Positions 8,780 through 17,781 are shown, counted from the stretch's first letter. The stretch: DNA of 64,000 bases from Mangrovicoccus sp. HB161399 (GCF_013184745.1 NZ_JAATVU010000027.1:20747-84746), one strand, 5' to 3'. Notes: generated by a model from the letters alone, not told the origin. Numbers and translations: made by a program.

Positions 8780-9604
8780 TTACTCGGCCGCTTCCTTCGG
8801 ACCGTCGGCGCCCGGCGCGTCCTTGTCGGCCGCTGCCTTCTTGGAGCGCGTGCGTTTGGGTTTCGGAGCCTCGGCTGCCTCCTCGCCGCCTGCCTCGCCC
8901 GCATCGGCCTTGGGCTTGCGGGTGGTGCGGCGGCGGCGCGGCTTGGGCGCGGCGTCTTCCGGCGTCTCGACGAGGCCGGAGACCTCCCCGGATTCGGTGC
9001 CGGTATCGACAACGCCCATCGCCTCCGCGGCGGGCTCCTTCGTCGGCTGGGCAGCCGCGGGGGCCTCGGCGGCGGCGGGCTGTTCGGGCTGCGGCGCAGG
9101 CTCGGGCGCCTTCTCGGCACGGGGTGCCGGAGCAGCTGCCGCGACGGGCGCCTGGGCCGGAGCGGACTCGGCAAGGCCGGGCTGCGGCTGGGCGGACCGG
9201 TCGGCGCCGAAATCGAGGTCGGGACCGTAATCGCCGTTGCCGCGCTGGTCGTCGTCGCGCGACTGGCCGCGCTGGTCGTCACTGCGGTCGCGCTGGCGCA
9301 TCTGCTGGCCGCCGTCGCGGTTCTGCTGGCCTTCCTGCTGCTCGCGGCGCGCCTCGGCGTCGCGCTGCGCCTCGCCGAGCAGGCGGGTATAGTGCTCTGC
9401 GTGCTGCTGGAAGTTCTCGGTGGCCACGCGGTCGTTGCCCAGCTGGGCATCGCGCGCCAGCTGAAGGTACTTGTCGATGATCTGCTGCGGCGTGCCGCGG
9501 ACCTTGCCCTCGGGGCCGGAGCTGTCGAACACGCGGTTGACGATGTTCCCGACCGAACGGTTACGGTTCGACTTCGACCGTGATCGTGACTTCGAAGATC
9601 TCAT
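8780..9604 (-). CDS. DUF4167 domain protein with long disordered tail
   Basis: A 274-residue protein. The N-terminus is Arg/Ser/Lys/Asn rich and leads into the DUF4167 core: VFDSSGPEGKVRGT, then IIDKYLQLARDAQLGNDRVA and NFQQHAEHYTRLL. After about residue 95 it becomes a low-complexity Gln/Arg/Ala/Pro/Glu tail. The family is nearly confined to Alphaproteobacteria; the basic N-terminus suggests nucleic-acid binding, but no function is established. It reads away from prmC-prfA on the same strand. ATG 9604 is chosen; a TTG at 9646 would add 14 residues. Confidence 0.85.
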   Translation of the reverse strand: MRSSKSRSRSKSNRNRSVGNIVNRVFDSSGPEGKVRGTPQQIIDKYLQLARDAQLGNDRVATENFQQHAEHYTRLLGEAQRDAEARREQQEGQQNRDGGQQMRQRDRSDDQRGQSRDDDQRGNGDYGPDLDFGADRSAQPQPGLAESAPAQAPVAAAAPAPRAEKAPEPAPQPEQPAAAEAPAAAQPTKEPAAEAMGVVDTGTESGEVSGLVETPEDAAPKPRRRRTTRKPKADAGEAGGEEAAEAPKPKRTRSKKAAADKDAPGADGPKEAAE

Positions 9605-9707
9605 TGTACTGCGGGTTCCAGCCTTGTTCGAATTTTCCTTGGCCAAACTCTAATTCCGCGGCCTTCACCGACCGATGCAACTCATGCTGTTTGGCTTGGG
9701 GCTGAGG

Positions 9708-9725
9708 GGTGCCCGCTCGGGCACC
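9708..9725 (-). terminator. Hairpin downstream of prmC
   Basis: A perfect 7-bp inverted repeat GGTGCCC / GGGCACC with a 4-base loop, about 115 bases beyond the prmC stop on its strand and before the DUF4167 gene. There is no strong T run, so it may be a weak or factor-assisted terminator. Confidence 0.5.
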
Positions 9726-9838
9726 ACTACTCTGCAGATCGTTCTAAACACGGGACTGCGCAGGAAACAAGCGCAAAATCGATCCGGACCCCACAAATCT
9801 TCCAAAAATTGCAGATAACCTCAGTCCGGAAACGGTTT

Positions 9839-10675
9839 TCAGCCCTTCGACCCTGCCACGACGCGGTCCCGCCCGTCCAGATCGGCAAGCACGCGGACAT
9901 CCCGGAAACCTTCTTTCCGGCACAGATCCGCGACATCCGGTCCCTGCGAGGCGCCGATTTCCAGCAGGATCCGGCCTGCGGGCGCCAGCAGATCCGCCGC
10001 CTGCGGCAGGATCGCGCGGTAGGCCGCCAGCCCGTCCTCCCCCGGCGACAGCGCCATGGCCGGTTCCCAGCGGGTCACCTCCGGCTCCAGCGCCGCCAGC
10101 TCGTCCGCGGCGATGTAGGGCGGGTTCGACACGACCAGATCGAAGGGCCCCTCCGCCCCCGCGGACCAGTCGCCCAGGTGGAATTCGGCCCGCGCCGCGA
10201 GTCCCAGATCGGCCGCATTGGCGCGCGCCACCTCCAGCGCGGCCGGGGAGGCATCGGTTGCCACGCCCGCCGCATCCGGCCATTCTGCCAGCAATGTCAG
10301 CAGGATGCAGCCCGATCCGGTGCCGATGTCGAGGACCCGCGAGGCCGGGGCGCGCAACGCCTCGACAATCAGCGCCTCGGTCTCGGGGCGCGGGTCGAGC
10401 ACGTCGGAGGTCACGCGGAATCTGCGGCCGAAGAAGGCGCGCGATCCGACGATCTGCGAGACCGGACGGCGCGCCTCGCGGGCGGCGACCATCGCCTCCC
10501 AGGCCGCAGACGCCGTGTCCGGCCAAGGATCATGCGCCATCAGCGAGATCCGCGAAGGATCGACCTGCAGCGCCGCCGCCGCCAGCCGCCTTGCGTCGCG
10601 GGCCGGATCGGCGACGCCTGCGGCGCGCATCCGGGCCATGCCCGCGCGCATCGTTTCGCCGACTGTCTGGCTCAT
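9839..10675 (-). CDS. prmC: Release factor glutamine methyltransferase
   Basis: A 278-residue AdoMet-dependent enzyme that N5-methylates the glutamine of the GGQ motif in release factors RF1 and RF2. Motif I is [13 protein letters not shown] near residues 114-126, and the catalytic NPPY tetrapeptide is at 184-187. An N-terminal helical domain precedes the Rossmann fold. The ATG at 10675 overlaps the prfA stop (ATGA), coupling the modifier to its substrate, the usual arrangement. Confidence 0.96.
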   Translation of the reverse strand: MSQTVGETMRAGMARMRAAGVADPARDARRLAAAALQVDPSRISLMAHDPWPDTASAAWEAMVAAREARRPVSQIVGSRAFFGRRFRVTSDVLDPRPETEALIVEALRAPASRVLDIGTGSGCILLTLLAEWPDAAGVATDASPAALEVARANAADLGLAARAEFHLGDWSAGAEGPFDLVVSNPPYIAADELAALEPEVTRWEPAMALSPGEDGLAAYRAILPQAADLLAPAGRILLEIGASQGPDVADLCRKEGFRDVRVLADLDGRDRVVAGSKG

Positions 10676-11727
10676 GCGTCGAGCTCGGCCAGCCGCGCGG
10701 CCTGGTCGGAGGCGATCAGCGCATCCGTGATCTCGGCCAGATCGCCCTGCATGACCTGCTCCAGCCGGTAGAGCGTCAGGTTGATGCGGTGGTCGGTCAC
10801 CCTGCCCTGCGGGAAATTGTAGGTGCGGATGCGTTCCGAGCGGTCGCCGGAGCCCACCTGGCTCTTGCGGTCGGCGGCGCGGGCGCTGTCGGCCCGCTGC
10901 CGCTCCAGGTCGTAGAGCCGCGTGCGCAGCACCTGCATGGCAATCGCGCGGTTCTGGTGCTGGGACTTTTCCGAGCTGGTGACGACGATTCCCGAGGGAA
11001 TGTGGGTGATCCGCACGGCGGAATCGGTGGTGTTGACGTGCTGTCCGCCTGCACCGCTGGCGCGCATCGTGTCGATGCGGATGTCGCCCGGGTCGATCTG
11101 GATGTCGACCTCCTCGGCCTCTGGCAGCACGGCTACGGTCGCGGCCGAGGTGTGGATGCGCCCGCCGGATTCGGTTTCCGGCACGCGCTGGACCCGGTGG
11201 ACGCCGGATTCGAATTTCAGCCGGGCGAAGACGCCCTCGCCCTCGACATGGGCGACGACTTCCTTGATTCCGCCAAGCTCGGTCTGGCTTTCCTCGAGGA
11301 TCTTGAACTGCCATCCCTGCGATTCCGAGAAGCGCTGGTACATCCGCAGCAGGTCGCCCGCGAAAAGCGCGGCTTCCTCGCCCCCCGTGCCGGGCCGGAT
11401 CTCGATCATCGCCGGGCGGGCATCGGCCGCATCCTTGGGCAGCAGCGCCAGCTGCAGCGCATGCTCCGCCTCGGGCAGCGCCGCCTTCAGCCTCGGCAGC
11501 TCTTCCTCGGCCAGGCTCTTCATCTCGGGATCGGCGAGCATTTCCTCGGCTTCCGCCATGTCCGCCACAATCCCGCGCCAGGCCTGGATCTGGCCGACGA
11601 CGGGCTTCAATTCGCTGTATTCGCGCGACAGCCGGACGATCTCCGCGGGCGCAGCGCCGGAGGCGAGCTTGGCTTCGAGGAATTCGAACCGGCCGAGGAT
11701 CTGGTCTAGCTTGTCTTCGGGTATCAT
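10672..11727 (-). CDS. prfA: Peptide chain release factor 1
   Basis: A 351-residue class I release factor reading UAA and UAG. The stop-codon-recognition PxT motif is PET (183-185) in [14 protein letters not shown], and the hydrolysis motif GGQ is at 227-229 in [13 protein letters not shown]. Length and domain order are normal. It is the first gene of a two-gene unit with prmC, whose product methylates Gln229. Confidence 0.97.
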   Translation of the reverse strand: MIPEDKLDQILGRFEFLEAKLASGAAPAEIVRLSREYSELKPVVGQIQAWRGIVADMAEAEEMLADPEMKSLAEEELPRLKAALPEAEHALQLALLPKDAADARPAMIEIRPGTGGEEAALFAGDLLRMYQRFSESQGWQFKILEESQTELGGIKEVVAHVEGEGVFARLKFESGVHRVQRVPETESGGRIHTSAATVAVLPEAEEVDIQIDPGDIRIDTMRASGAGGQHVNTTDSAVRITHIPSGIVVTSSEKSQHQNRAIAMQVLRTRLYDLERQRADSARAADRKSQVGSGDRSERIRTYNFPQGRVTDHRINLTLYRLEQVMQGDLAEITDALIASDQAARLAELDA

Positions 11728-11769
11728 GGATCGGCAATGCCCAAGCCCGCGGGCGCCGTCAAGACCGGC

Positions 11770-12228
11770 TCAGGTGATGGCGTCGAGCCAGCCGAGCACA
11801 CGCTTGCGGTTCACGCCGAGATCGTAGGATCCGAAGCGCAGCCGCGAATAGACGGCCAGCTTGGAGCCGCCCTCCGCGGGCCAGGCTACGACCGAGATGT
11901 AGTCGGGAAAGCCGAAGAGCCGCGATCGGGCGACATAGGTGACATGGCCCTCCTCGGGCGTGCCCGCCAGGCGGCTCACCCGCGGGGCGGCCATCGCCAC
12001 CGCGTCGAGCCTGGCCATCACTTCGGACGGGCTGCCCGCGAATTCCGGCGCGGCGCCGTCCGAAGGCGGCTCGTCGCGCAGCAGGAATGCGCCGTCCTGT
12101 CCGGGATCGACCACGACGCGCGGATCCACGTGCCAGATCCGCGGATCGCTGGGCGCGAAACGGACATAGAGCGAGAAGAGGACGGCCACGGCCAAGCCGA
12201 TGGCCGCGAACATGGTCACGAGTCGCAT
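11770..12228 (-). CDS. DUF1499 family protein
   Basis: 152 residues. An N-terminal hydrophobic helix (TMFAAIGLAVAVLFSLYV) acts as an uncleaved anchor or signal, followed by a DUF1499 domain with THVTYVARSRLFGFPDY-like strands (EEGHVTYVARSRLFGFPDYI) and AVYSRLRFGSYDLGVNRKRV near the end. Members are small periplasmic or membrane-attached proteins of unknown role. It reads leftward upstream of prfA with a 42-base gap and may share its transcript. It is divergent from mazG. Confidence 0.82.
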   Translation of the reverse strand: MRLVTMFAAIGLAVAVLFSLYVRFAPSDPRIWHVDPRVVVDPGQDGAFLLRDEPPSDGAAPEFAGSPSEVMARLDAVAMAAPRVSRLAGTPEEGHVTYVARSRLFGFPDYISVVAWPAEGGSKLAVYSRLRFGSYDLGVNRKRVLGWLDAIT

Positions 12229-12328
12229 GGAACACCCCCAGATCTTCCGACAAGACTAGCCGGAAATGCCGCCCGGTCCTCCCTGCCCGGCGCGGACCAA
12301 TTGTCCCACTGAGCCCGGAGGCTGCCCC

Positions 12329-13159
12329 ATGAGCGACCGCGACCCGATCTTCGACACCGCAGAAGGCCTGCCGCGGCTCCTGGAGATCATGCGGCGCCTG
12401 CGCGACCGCGAGACGGGCTGCCCCTGGGACATCGAGCAGGATTTCGGCACGATCGCCCCCTACACGATCGAGGAGGCCTACGAGGTCGCCGACGCCATCG
12501 AGCGGCAGGCCTGGGGCGAGCTCGAGGGCGAGCTGGGCGACCTGCTGCTGCAGACGGTCTATCACGCGCAGATGGCAGACGAGGCGGGGCTGTTCGACTT
12601 CCACGCCGTCGCCGACACGGTGGCGCAGAAGATGATCCACCGCCATCCGCATGTCTTCGGCGACGAGAGCCGCGACAAGTCCTCGGAACAGCAGACCGCC
12701 GACTGGGAGACGATCAAGGCGGCCGAGCGCGCGGCACGGGCCAAGGGCGGCGTGCTCGACGACGTGGCGCTGAACCTGCCGGGGCTGACGCGGGCGGTGA
12801 AGCTGCAGAAGCGCGCCGCGCGGGTCGGATTCGACTGGCCCTCGACCGACGAGGTGCTGGCGAAGATCGCCGAGGAGACCGCCGAGCTGGTGGAGGCGCG
12901 CGACGAACTGAGCCAGGACGAGGTCTTCGAGGAGATGGGCGACCTGCTCTTCGTCATGGCCAATCTCGCGCGGCACCTGAAGGTGGAGCCCGAGGAGGCC
13001 CTGCGCGCGGCAAATGCCAAGTTCACGCGCAGGTTCCGCGCGATCGAGGCCGAGCTGGCCGCCCGCGGCAAGACCCCGGACGAGTCCGACCTGGCCGAGA
13101 TGGACTCGATCTGGGACGCGGCGAAAGCGGCGGAGAAGGCTGCGGCAAAAGCCAAGTGA
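12329..13159 (+). CDS. mazG: Nucleoside triphosphate pyrophosphohydrolase
   Basis: A 276-residue tandem-domain MazG that hydrolyses NTPs/dNTPs to monophosphates and PPi as house-cleaning. The first domain carries the metal-binding EEAYEVADAIE and ELGDLLLQTVYHAQMA. The second repeats it with EIAEETAELVEARDEL-type and EEMGDLLFVMANLARHL motifs. ATG 12329 follows CCCGGAGG. The Ala/Lys-rich tail is of no note. Confidence 0.95.
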   Translation: MSDRDPIFDTAEGLPRLLEIMRRLRDRETGCPWDIEQDFGTIAPYTIEEAYEVADAIERQAWGELEGELGDLLLQTVYHAQMADEAGLFDFHAVADTVAQKMIHRHPHVFGDESRDKSSEQQTADWETIKAAERAARAKGGVLDDVALNLPGLTRAVKLQKRAARVGFDWPSTDEVLAKIAEETAELVEARDELSQDEVFEEMGDLLFVMANLARHLKVEPEEALRAANAKFTRRFRAIEAELAARGKTPDESDLAEMDSIWDAAKAAEKAAAKAK

Positions 13160-13178
13160 AACACTCGGACTATTGACC

Positions 13179-13191
13179 GACTGTTTTAGTC
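13179..13191. promoter_or_regulatory. Candidate iron-responsive operator (GACT-gtttt-AGTC)
   Basis: A 4-bp inverted repeat around an AT-rich centre, 39 bases before the iron-type binding protein gene. Short palindromes of this kind upstream of iron-uptake genes are expected for iron regulators of Rhodobacterales (Irr, RirA/IscR 'iron-Rhodo box', Fur/Mur). Which protein would bind is inference. Confidence 0.45.
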
Positions 13192-13230
13192 ATGTTCTAC
13201 TCCCGGTAGTTTCGCAACCGGAGTACCCCC

Positions 13231-14235
13231 ATGCGCCTGTCCGCCCTCTCCGTCCTCGCCGCTTCCCTTCTGGGCAGCACCGCCATGGCCCAGGAGGTGA
13301 ATGTCTATTCCTACCGCCAGCCGGAGCTGATCGAGCCGATCTTCGACGTCTTCACCGAAGAGACCGGCATCGCGGTCAATGTCGCCTTCCTCAACAAGGG
13401 GATGGTCGAACGGCTGCAGGCGGAGGGCGACCGCAGCCCGGCCGACCTGGTGTTCACCGTCGACATCGCGCGGCTGATGGAAATCGTCGATGCCGGCGTG
13501 ATCCAGCCGGTCGGTTCCGACATTCTGACCGCCGACATCCCGGCAGAGTTCCGCGATCCCGACAACCGCTGGTTCGCCGTGACCAGCCGCGCCCGCGTGG
13601 TCTATGCCGCCAAGGACCGGGTCGCGGATGACGAGATCACCACCTACGAAGACCTGGCCGATCCCAAGTGGAAGGGCCGGATCTGCACCCGCTCGGGCAC
13701 GCATGAATACAATGTCGCCCTGGCCGGGGCCTACATGCTGCATCACGGCGAGGACGCCACCAAGACCTGGCTGGAAGGGCTGAAGGCCAACTTGGCGAAG
13801 AAGCCGCAGGGCAACGACCGCGCGCAGGTCAAGTCGATCTGGGCGGGCGAATGCGACATCTCGCTGGGCAATACCTACTACATGGGCCAGATGCTCGACG
13901 ATCCCGAGCAGGTGCCGTGGGCCGAAAGCGTGCGCCTGCTGTTCCCGGTCTTCGAGAATGGCGGCACCCATGTGAACATCTCGGGCATCGCGATGACCAA
14001 GGCGGCGCCGAACCGCGAGAACGCGGTCAAGCTGATGGAATTCCTCGCTTCCCCCGAGGGCCAGAAGCTGTATGCGACGCTGAACGACGAATACCCGATC
14101 TCGCCAGACACGCCGCCCTCCGAGCGGGTCGCCTCCTGGGGCAGCTTCGAGCCGGACACGCTGCCGCTGAAGGACCTCGCCGCCTCGCGCCCGCCGGCGC
14201 TGCGGCTGATCGAGGAAGTCGATTTCGACGGCTGA
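13231..14235 (+). CDS. Fe(3+)-type ABC transporter periplasmic binding protein
   Basis: A 334-residue class-II periplasmic binding protein of the FbpA/FutA/IdiA group. A cleavable signal ends at AMAQ (about residue 21), and the mature protein starts VNVYSYRQPELIEPIFD. Family marks are DLVFTVDIARL, WFAVTSRARVVYA, GRICTRSGTHEYNVALAG and the iron-tyrosine segment LGNTYYMGQML. No permease or ATPase gene lies beside it, so it is an orphan binding protein or its partners are elsewhere. It sits behind the small palindrome at 13179 and before a strong hairpin. Confidence 0.92.
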   Translation: MRLSALSVLAASLLGSTAMAQEVNVYSYRQPELIEPIFDVFTEETGIAVNVAFLNKGMVERLQAEGDRSPADLVFTVDIARLMEIVDAGVIQPVGSDILTADIPAEFRDPDNRWFAVTSRARVVYAAKDRVADDEITTYEDLADPKWKGRICTRSGTHEYNVALAGAYMLHHGEDATKTWLEGLKANLAKKPQGNDRAQVKSIWAGECDISLGNTYYMGQMLDDPEQVPWAESVRLLFPVFENGGTHVNISGIAMTKAAPNRENAVKLMEFLASPEGQKLYATLNDEYPISPDTPPSERVASWGSFEPDTLPLKDLAASRPPALRLIEEVDFDG

Positions 14236-14244
14236 CCTGACCAC

Positions 14245-14273
14245 GCCGGACGGGTATTCCATGCCCGTCCGGC
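14245..14273 (+). terminator. Strong hairpin after the iron-binding protein gene
   Basis: A perfect 10-bp inverted repeat GCCGGACGGG / CCCGTCCGGC with a 9-base loop, ten bases past the stop codon. No T run follows, which is common in GC-rich Rhodobacteraceae. Confidence 0.75.
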
Positions 14274-14347
14274 ACTCCGTGCCCCAGCGCACAGAGCCCG
14301 GCCGCCGCCCGGCCTAGCGTCTCCGCAGACCAACAACGGAGGCCGAC

Positions 14348-15463
14348 ATGACCGACACCCACCGCAACCGGCGGCAATTCCTTCTTTCCGCTCTCGGAGC
14401 CGCCGCCGCGGCGGCCCTGCCCGGCACCCCGCTGCGCGCGGCAAGCCGGAAGAACCCGAAACTCTGGCCCGGCGGGCTGGTGCCGATCCACATGGAAAGC
14501 GCGGTCACCCATAGCCAGATGCCGGTGATCATGGCGGCCATCACCGAGCTGAACCAGAAGACCAACGCCTTTCTGAGGCTGACCCCGAGCGGGCTGCTGA
14601 CTGCGCCCGGCCAGAGCTATGTCACCTTCATCGACGACGGCACGGGAAACTTCACCCGGATCGGCGCGCCGTCCAGCGGATCGCGGGACGTCCACATCAA
14701 CAAGAATGTCCGCTCCCTGCACGAGCTCGGCCATGTGCTGGGCCTGATCCACGAGCAGAGCCGCTCGGACCGGGACCAGTTCATCCGCTTCCTCGACCCC
14801 GCGCTGGCGGCCAGCACCGACGGCGACTGGGCCCGCGTCGACGACTCCGAGAATTACGGCATTCCCTACAATCTCGGTTCCTTCATGCAGTACTGGGACA
14901 CCGCCGGCAGCAGCAGCGGCAAGCGGACGATGGAATACATCCCCGACCCGTCGCGCCGCTGGGACACGCCGGAATGGCTGAATGCGGATGCCGTGCGCGC
15001 GGTCAACGCGCTCTATCCCCGCCGCTGCGCGGACAAGCCGGCCTTCGCGACGGTTGAGGGCATCGGCCGCGACTGCGTGCTGCACTGCGCCCAGGCCGCG
15101 GGCTATCTGGACGCCGGGCCCGACCACATCCGGCTGTCCAAGCACGATGACGGGCAGACCAACCCATTCCTCCGCTGGCAGCCCGTGCGGCCGGACAGCC
15201 GCGGCTACCTGCTCCACAACGCCCATGCCGACCGCTATCTCGATGCCGGACCGGACCACACCCGCGACGGGTCCCACGGGGACAGCGCGCGCAATCCGTT
15301 CCTGCGCTGGCAGTTCGAGCGGATCGGCGACTATTACGTGCTCTACAACCCCCACACGGCGAGCTATCTCGACGGCGGCCCGAACCACGCCCGGAAAAAG
15401 CAGGGCGAAGAGAGCTATTCCAACCGCTACCTGCGCTGGACGCTGGACTTCGCCCGCAGCTGA
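14348..15463 (+). CDS. Astacin-like (M12A) zinc metalloprotease with three C-terminal repeats
   Basis: 371 residues. A Tat-type leader (NRRQFLLSA with Ala-rich core, cleavage near residue 32) is followed by an astacin catalytic domain with zinc site HELGHVLGLIHE at 125-136 and Met-turn SFMQY at 178-182. Residues about 235-371 hold three repeats of about 40 residues, each with Y-L/I-DAGPDH or YLDGGPNH followed by NPFLRW or NRYLRW; this resembles a beta-trefoil or lectin-like binding module. Start ATG follows GGAGG. It is probably a secreted or periplasmic protease, and the repeats may bind glycan or matrix (inference). Confidence 0.88.
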   Translation: MTDTHRNRRQFLLSALGAAAAAALPGTPLRAASRKNPKLWPGGLVPIHMESAVTHSQMPVIMAAITELNQKTNAFLRLTPSGLLTAPGQSYVTFIDDGTGNFTRIGAPSSGSRDVHINKNVRSLHELGHVLGLIHEQSRSDRDQFIRFLDPALAASTDGDWARVDDSENYGIPYNLGSFMQYWDTAGSSSGKRTMEYIPDPSRRWDTPEWLNADAVRAVNALYPRRCADKPAFATVEGIGRDCVLHCAQAAGYLDAGPDHIRLSKHDDGQTNPFLRWQPVRPDSRGYLLHNAHADRYLDAGPDHTRDGSHGDSARNPFLRWQFERIGDYYVLYNPHTASYLDGGPNHARKKQGEESYSNRYLRWTLDFARS

Positions 15464-15475
15464 GCCGGGCGGCCT

Positions 15476-16516
15476 TCAGATGATCTCGTCCTCGTCGAAG
15501 AGCGGCGCCGCGTCGAGCTGGGCCGAGAGGCTCTCGATCCGCCGCTCGGCGCCTTCCGTCTCGACATCTGCGATATGGAACAGCGCGTCGCCCTCGTTGA
15601 CGATCGGCAGGTTGGTGCGCCCGACGATCAGCCCGCCCGCAGAGGCCGTCAGTTCGGCCTCTGCCTCGCCGAACGGATCGGAGATGATCCCCAGGAGATC
15701 CCCCGCCGCGACCATCTCGCCGCAGCTCTTGAAGGCGCGCATCAGCCCGCCCGCGGGCGCGCGCTCCCACTCCGTCTTCGACGCCCTGAGCGGCGCCACC
15801 GAGGGGATCGGCACGCCGCGCTTGGGAATCATGCCGAGGCTGTGCATCACCCGCAGCACCCCGGCAACGCCCGCCCGGGCCGATGTCTCGTCGAAGCGCA
15901 GCCCCTCGCCAGCCTCGTAGAGCAGGATATCGACGCCTTCGGCCTGCGCGACGGCCCGGAGCGACCCGTCGCGCAGCTTCGAGCGGATGATCACCGGCGC
16001 GCCGAAGGCCTCGGCATGGGCCATGGTCTCGGGCTTGCCGGGACTGACGCGGATCTGCGGCATGTTCATCCGGTGGATCGCGGCGGAATGCAGGTCGATG
16101 CCCAGATCGGCACGGCCGACGATTTCGGTCATGAAGAGATGCGCGAGCCGCCCGGCCAGCGAGCCGGTCTCGGAGCCCGGGAAGGACCGGTTCAGGTCGC
16201 GCCGGTCCGGCAGGTAGCGGGAATGGTTGAGGAAGCCGAAGGTGTTGACGATCGGAATCACCATCAGCGTGCCCGAGATCCGGTCGAGATGCGGGCTGCG
16301 CAGCAGGCGGCGCGCGATCTCAACCCCGATCACCTCGTCGCCGTGCACGGCGGCCGAGACGAACAGCACCGGACCGTCCTTGCGGCCGTGGATGACATGG
16401 ACCGACATGCTGACCGGCGTGTGGTCCGACAGCACGCTGACCGGCAGGTCGACGGTGCGGCGGGAACCCGGCGGGATGCGCTGGCTGCCGATCAGGAAAG
16501 GGGCACGGTTGGTCAC
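15476..16516 (-). CDS. Succinylglutamate desuccinylase/aspartoacylase-family zinc hydrolase
   Basis: A 346-residue M14-like deacylase. Zinc-binding AAVHGDEVIG near residue 57 is followed by NRSFPGSE, the third ligand in GIDLHSAA, and the catalytic-type glutamate in LLYEAGEG. A C-terminal barrel-like module (CGEMVAAGDLLGIISDPFG) is typical of the large AspA/AstE relatives. It removes an acyl group from an N-acyl amino acid or similar; the substrate is not evident. GTG start with GAGGAG upstream, 30 bases after the OlsB-like gene on the same strand. Confidence 0.9.
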   Translation of the reverse strand: MTNRAPFLIGSQRIPPGSRRTVDLPVSVLSDHTPVSMSVHVIHGRKDGPVLFVSAAVHGDEVIGVEIARRLLRSPHLDRISGTLMVIPIVNTFGFLNHSRYLPDRRDLNRSFPGSETGSLAGRLAHLFMTEIVGRADLGIDLHSAAIHRMNMPQIRVSPGKPETMAHAEAFGAPVIIRSKLRDGSLRAVAQAEGVDILLYEAGEGLRFDETSARAGVAGVLRVMHSLGMIPKRGVPIPSVAPLRASKTEWERAPAGGLMRAFKSCGEMVAAGDLLGIISDPFGEAEAELTASAGGLIVGRTNLPIVNEGDALFHIADVETEGAERRIESLSAQLDAAPLFDEDEII

Positions 16517-16546
16517 GGCGGCACTCCTCGGGCTGGTCCGCGCGAG

Positions 16547-17317
16547 CTAACCACCCGTCCCCGCCGCTGGCAAGCGCCCGGCGGAAAGCTGGCGCAGCCG
16601 CGCCGCGCGCTGCGGCGGAACCGCCGCGGTTTCGAGCCCGGTGAAGACATGCAGCGTGCCCAGATCCCGGTCGATCACCGCATGGTCGCCCACCCGCCCG
16701 CCGAGCCGCAGATAGCTGCGCAGGAGCGGCGGCATCCGCTGCATGGCGCGCAGCGGATCGGGCTTCGCGACGGCGGCGAGGGCCACGCGCTCCGCCGCCC
16801 CGCCGGGGCCGGGACGCCAGGCGGCGGGGGCAAGATGGCGCTCGGCCAGCAGCGCGAAGCTCTCGGCATGGGCGGCCGGATCGGTGCCCGGAAAGGAGCT
16901 GCAGCCGAAGATCATCGCGGCGCCGGTCTCCTCGACCATGGACGCCAGCCCCGCCCAGGCGAGCCGCAGGATGTCGGGATCGCGCAGCCCCGGCGCCAGG
17001 CAGAAGCGGCCGAGCTCCAGCAGCGGCCCCGGCGCCGCGGCCAGCGGCGACAGGTCGTAATGGCGGGCGGCATAGCTGCGCTGCGCCTCTGCCCCCGAGG
17101 CCAGCGGCAGCACGCGGAAGCAGCAGGCCAGCGCGCCGGTGGCCGCCTCCTCGACCAGCACATGGCGGCACGCCGCGTCCAGGCCGTCGAAATCGGGCAG
17201 TGCGGCATCGCCGCGGAAGGCCAGCGCGCGCAGGGACTCCGTGCGGCGCAGATCCTCCGCGCCGCAGGCTTCGCGCAGCCGGAAGCGTCCGCCCGACGGG
17301 GCGACGGCCTGGCTCAG
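16547..17317 (-). CDS. OlsB-like GNAT acyltransferase (hemolysin/ornithine-acyltransferase family)
   Basis: 256 residues related to the OlsB at 28855 but clearly diverged. Shared marks are LLELGRFCLAPGLRD, MIFGCSSFPGTD, ERHLAP, PPLLRSYLRLGGRVGDHAVID and LHVFTG. The family moves an acyl group from acyl-ACP to an amine (ornithine in OlsB), but no OlsA neighbour is present, so the acceptor is open. No ATG, GTG or TTG lies near the homologous N-terminus; the only candidate is CTG 17317, which overlaps the bamE stop (CTGA). A longer frame to 17533 would overlap bamE extensively and is rejected. Confidence 0.82.
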   Translation of the reverse strand: MSQAVAPSGGRFRLREACGAEDLRRTESLRALAFRGDAALPDFDGLDAACRHVLVEEAATGALACCFRVLPLASGAEAQRSYAARHYDLSPLAAAPGPLLELGRFCLAPGLRDPDILRLAWAGLASMVEETGAAMIFGCSSFPGTDPAAHAESFALLAERHLAPAAWRPGPGGAAERVALAAVAKPDPLRAMQRMPPLLRSYLRLGGRVGDHAVIDRDLGTLHVFTGLETAAVPPQRAARLRQLSAGRLPAAGTGG

Positions 17318-17781
17318 AGCGTGTCTTCGGCCGGCAAGGCCGGACGCAGCGAGGTGTTGTTGAGCAGGCCGCGCACGAATCCCATGTCGGGCACCGCGCT
17401 TTCGGTGACGCGGCGCGACAGGGTCACGACCTCGCCGTCCTGCAGGCCGAAGCGCTCGATATTGGTGACGGAGCCGCCATCGGCGAAGCGGATCGCAACC
17501 ACCTGGCGCTCGACCGTCTTCGGCGCCTTCCAAGCATAGGTCTCGGTCTTCGAGGACACGTAGTACCAGACGTTGTCGCGGCGGAAGTCCTCCAGCGGCG
17601 GCGCGCCGACCTTTTCGGCGACGCTGTCGCGGGTGTCGCCGCCGACCTGGATTTCGGACAGCTGCATGTCCGTCGGCACGTAGCCGTAATTGTCGACCAT
17701 CGTGGTGCAGGCCGAGAGCCCTGCCAGGGCCATTGCCAGGCCCGTGCCCAGAATCGCGCTCTTGATCCGACCCACCGCCAT
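17314..17781 (-). CDS. bamE: Outer membrane protein assembly factor BamE
   Basis: A 155-residue lipoprotein of the BAM complex that inserts beta-barrels into the outer membrane. Signal peptide with lipobox LSAC at about residues 22-25, then the SmpA/OmlA fold: GDTRDSVAEKVGAPP, NVWYYVSSKTETYAWK, VVAIRFADGGSVTNI. ATG 17781 is chosen over longer in-frame starts because the signal peptide follows directly. It is divergent from the DUF177 gene and appears to be translated into the OlsB-like gene. Confidence 0.93.
   Translation of the reverse strand: MAVGRIKSAILGTGLAMALAGLSACTTMVDNYGYVPTDMQLSEIQVGGDTRDSVAEKVGAPPLEDFRRDNVWYYVSSKTETYAWKAPKTVERQVVAIRFADGGSVTNIERFGLQDGEVVTLSRRVTESAVPDMGFVRGLLNNTSLRPALPAEDTL

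Noticed and set aside
9839..11737. One 632-codon minus frame covering prmC and prfA
   Set aside because: Only its second half (prmC from 10675) is coding; the first half is the wrong frame of prfA, which has its own PxT and GGQ motifs.
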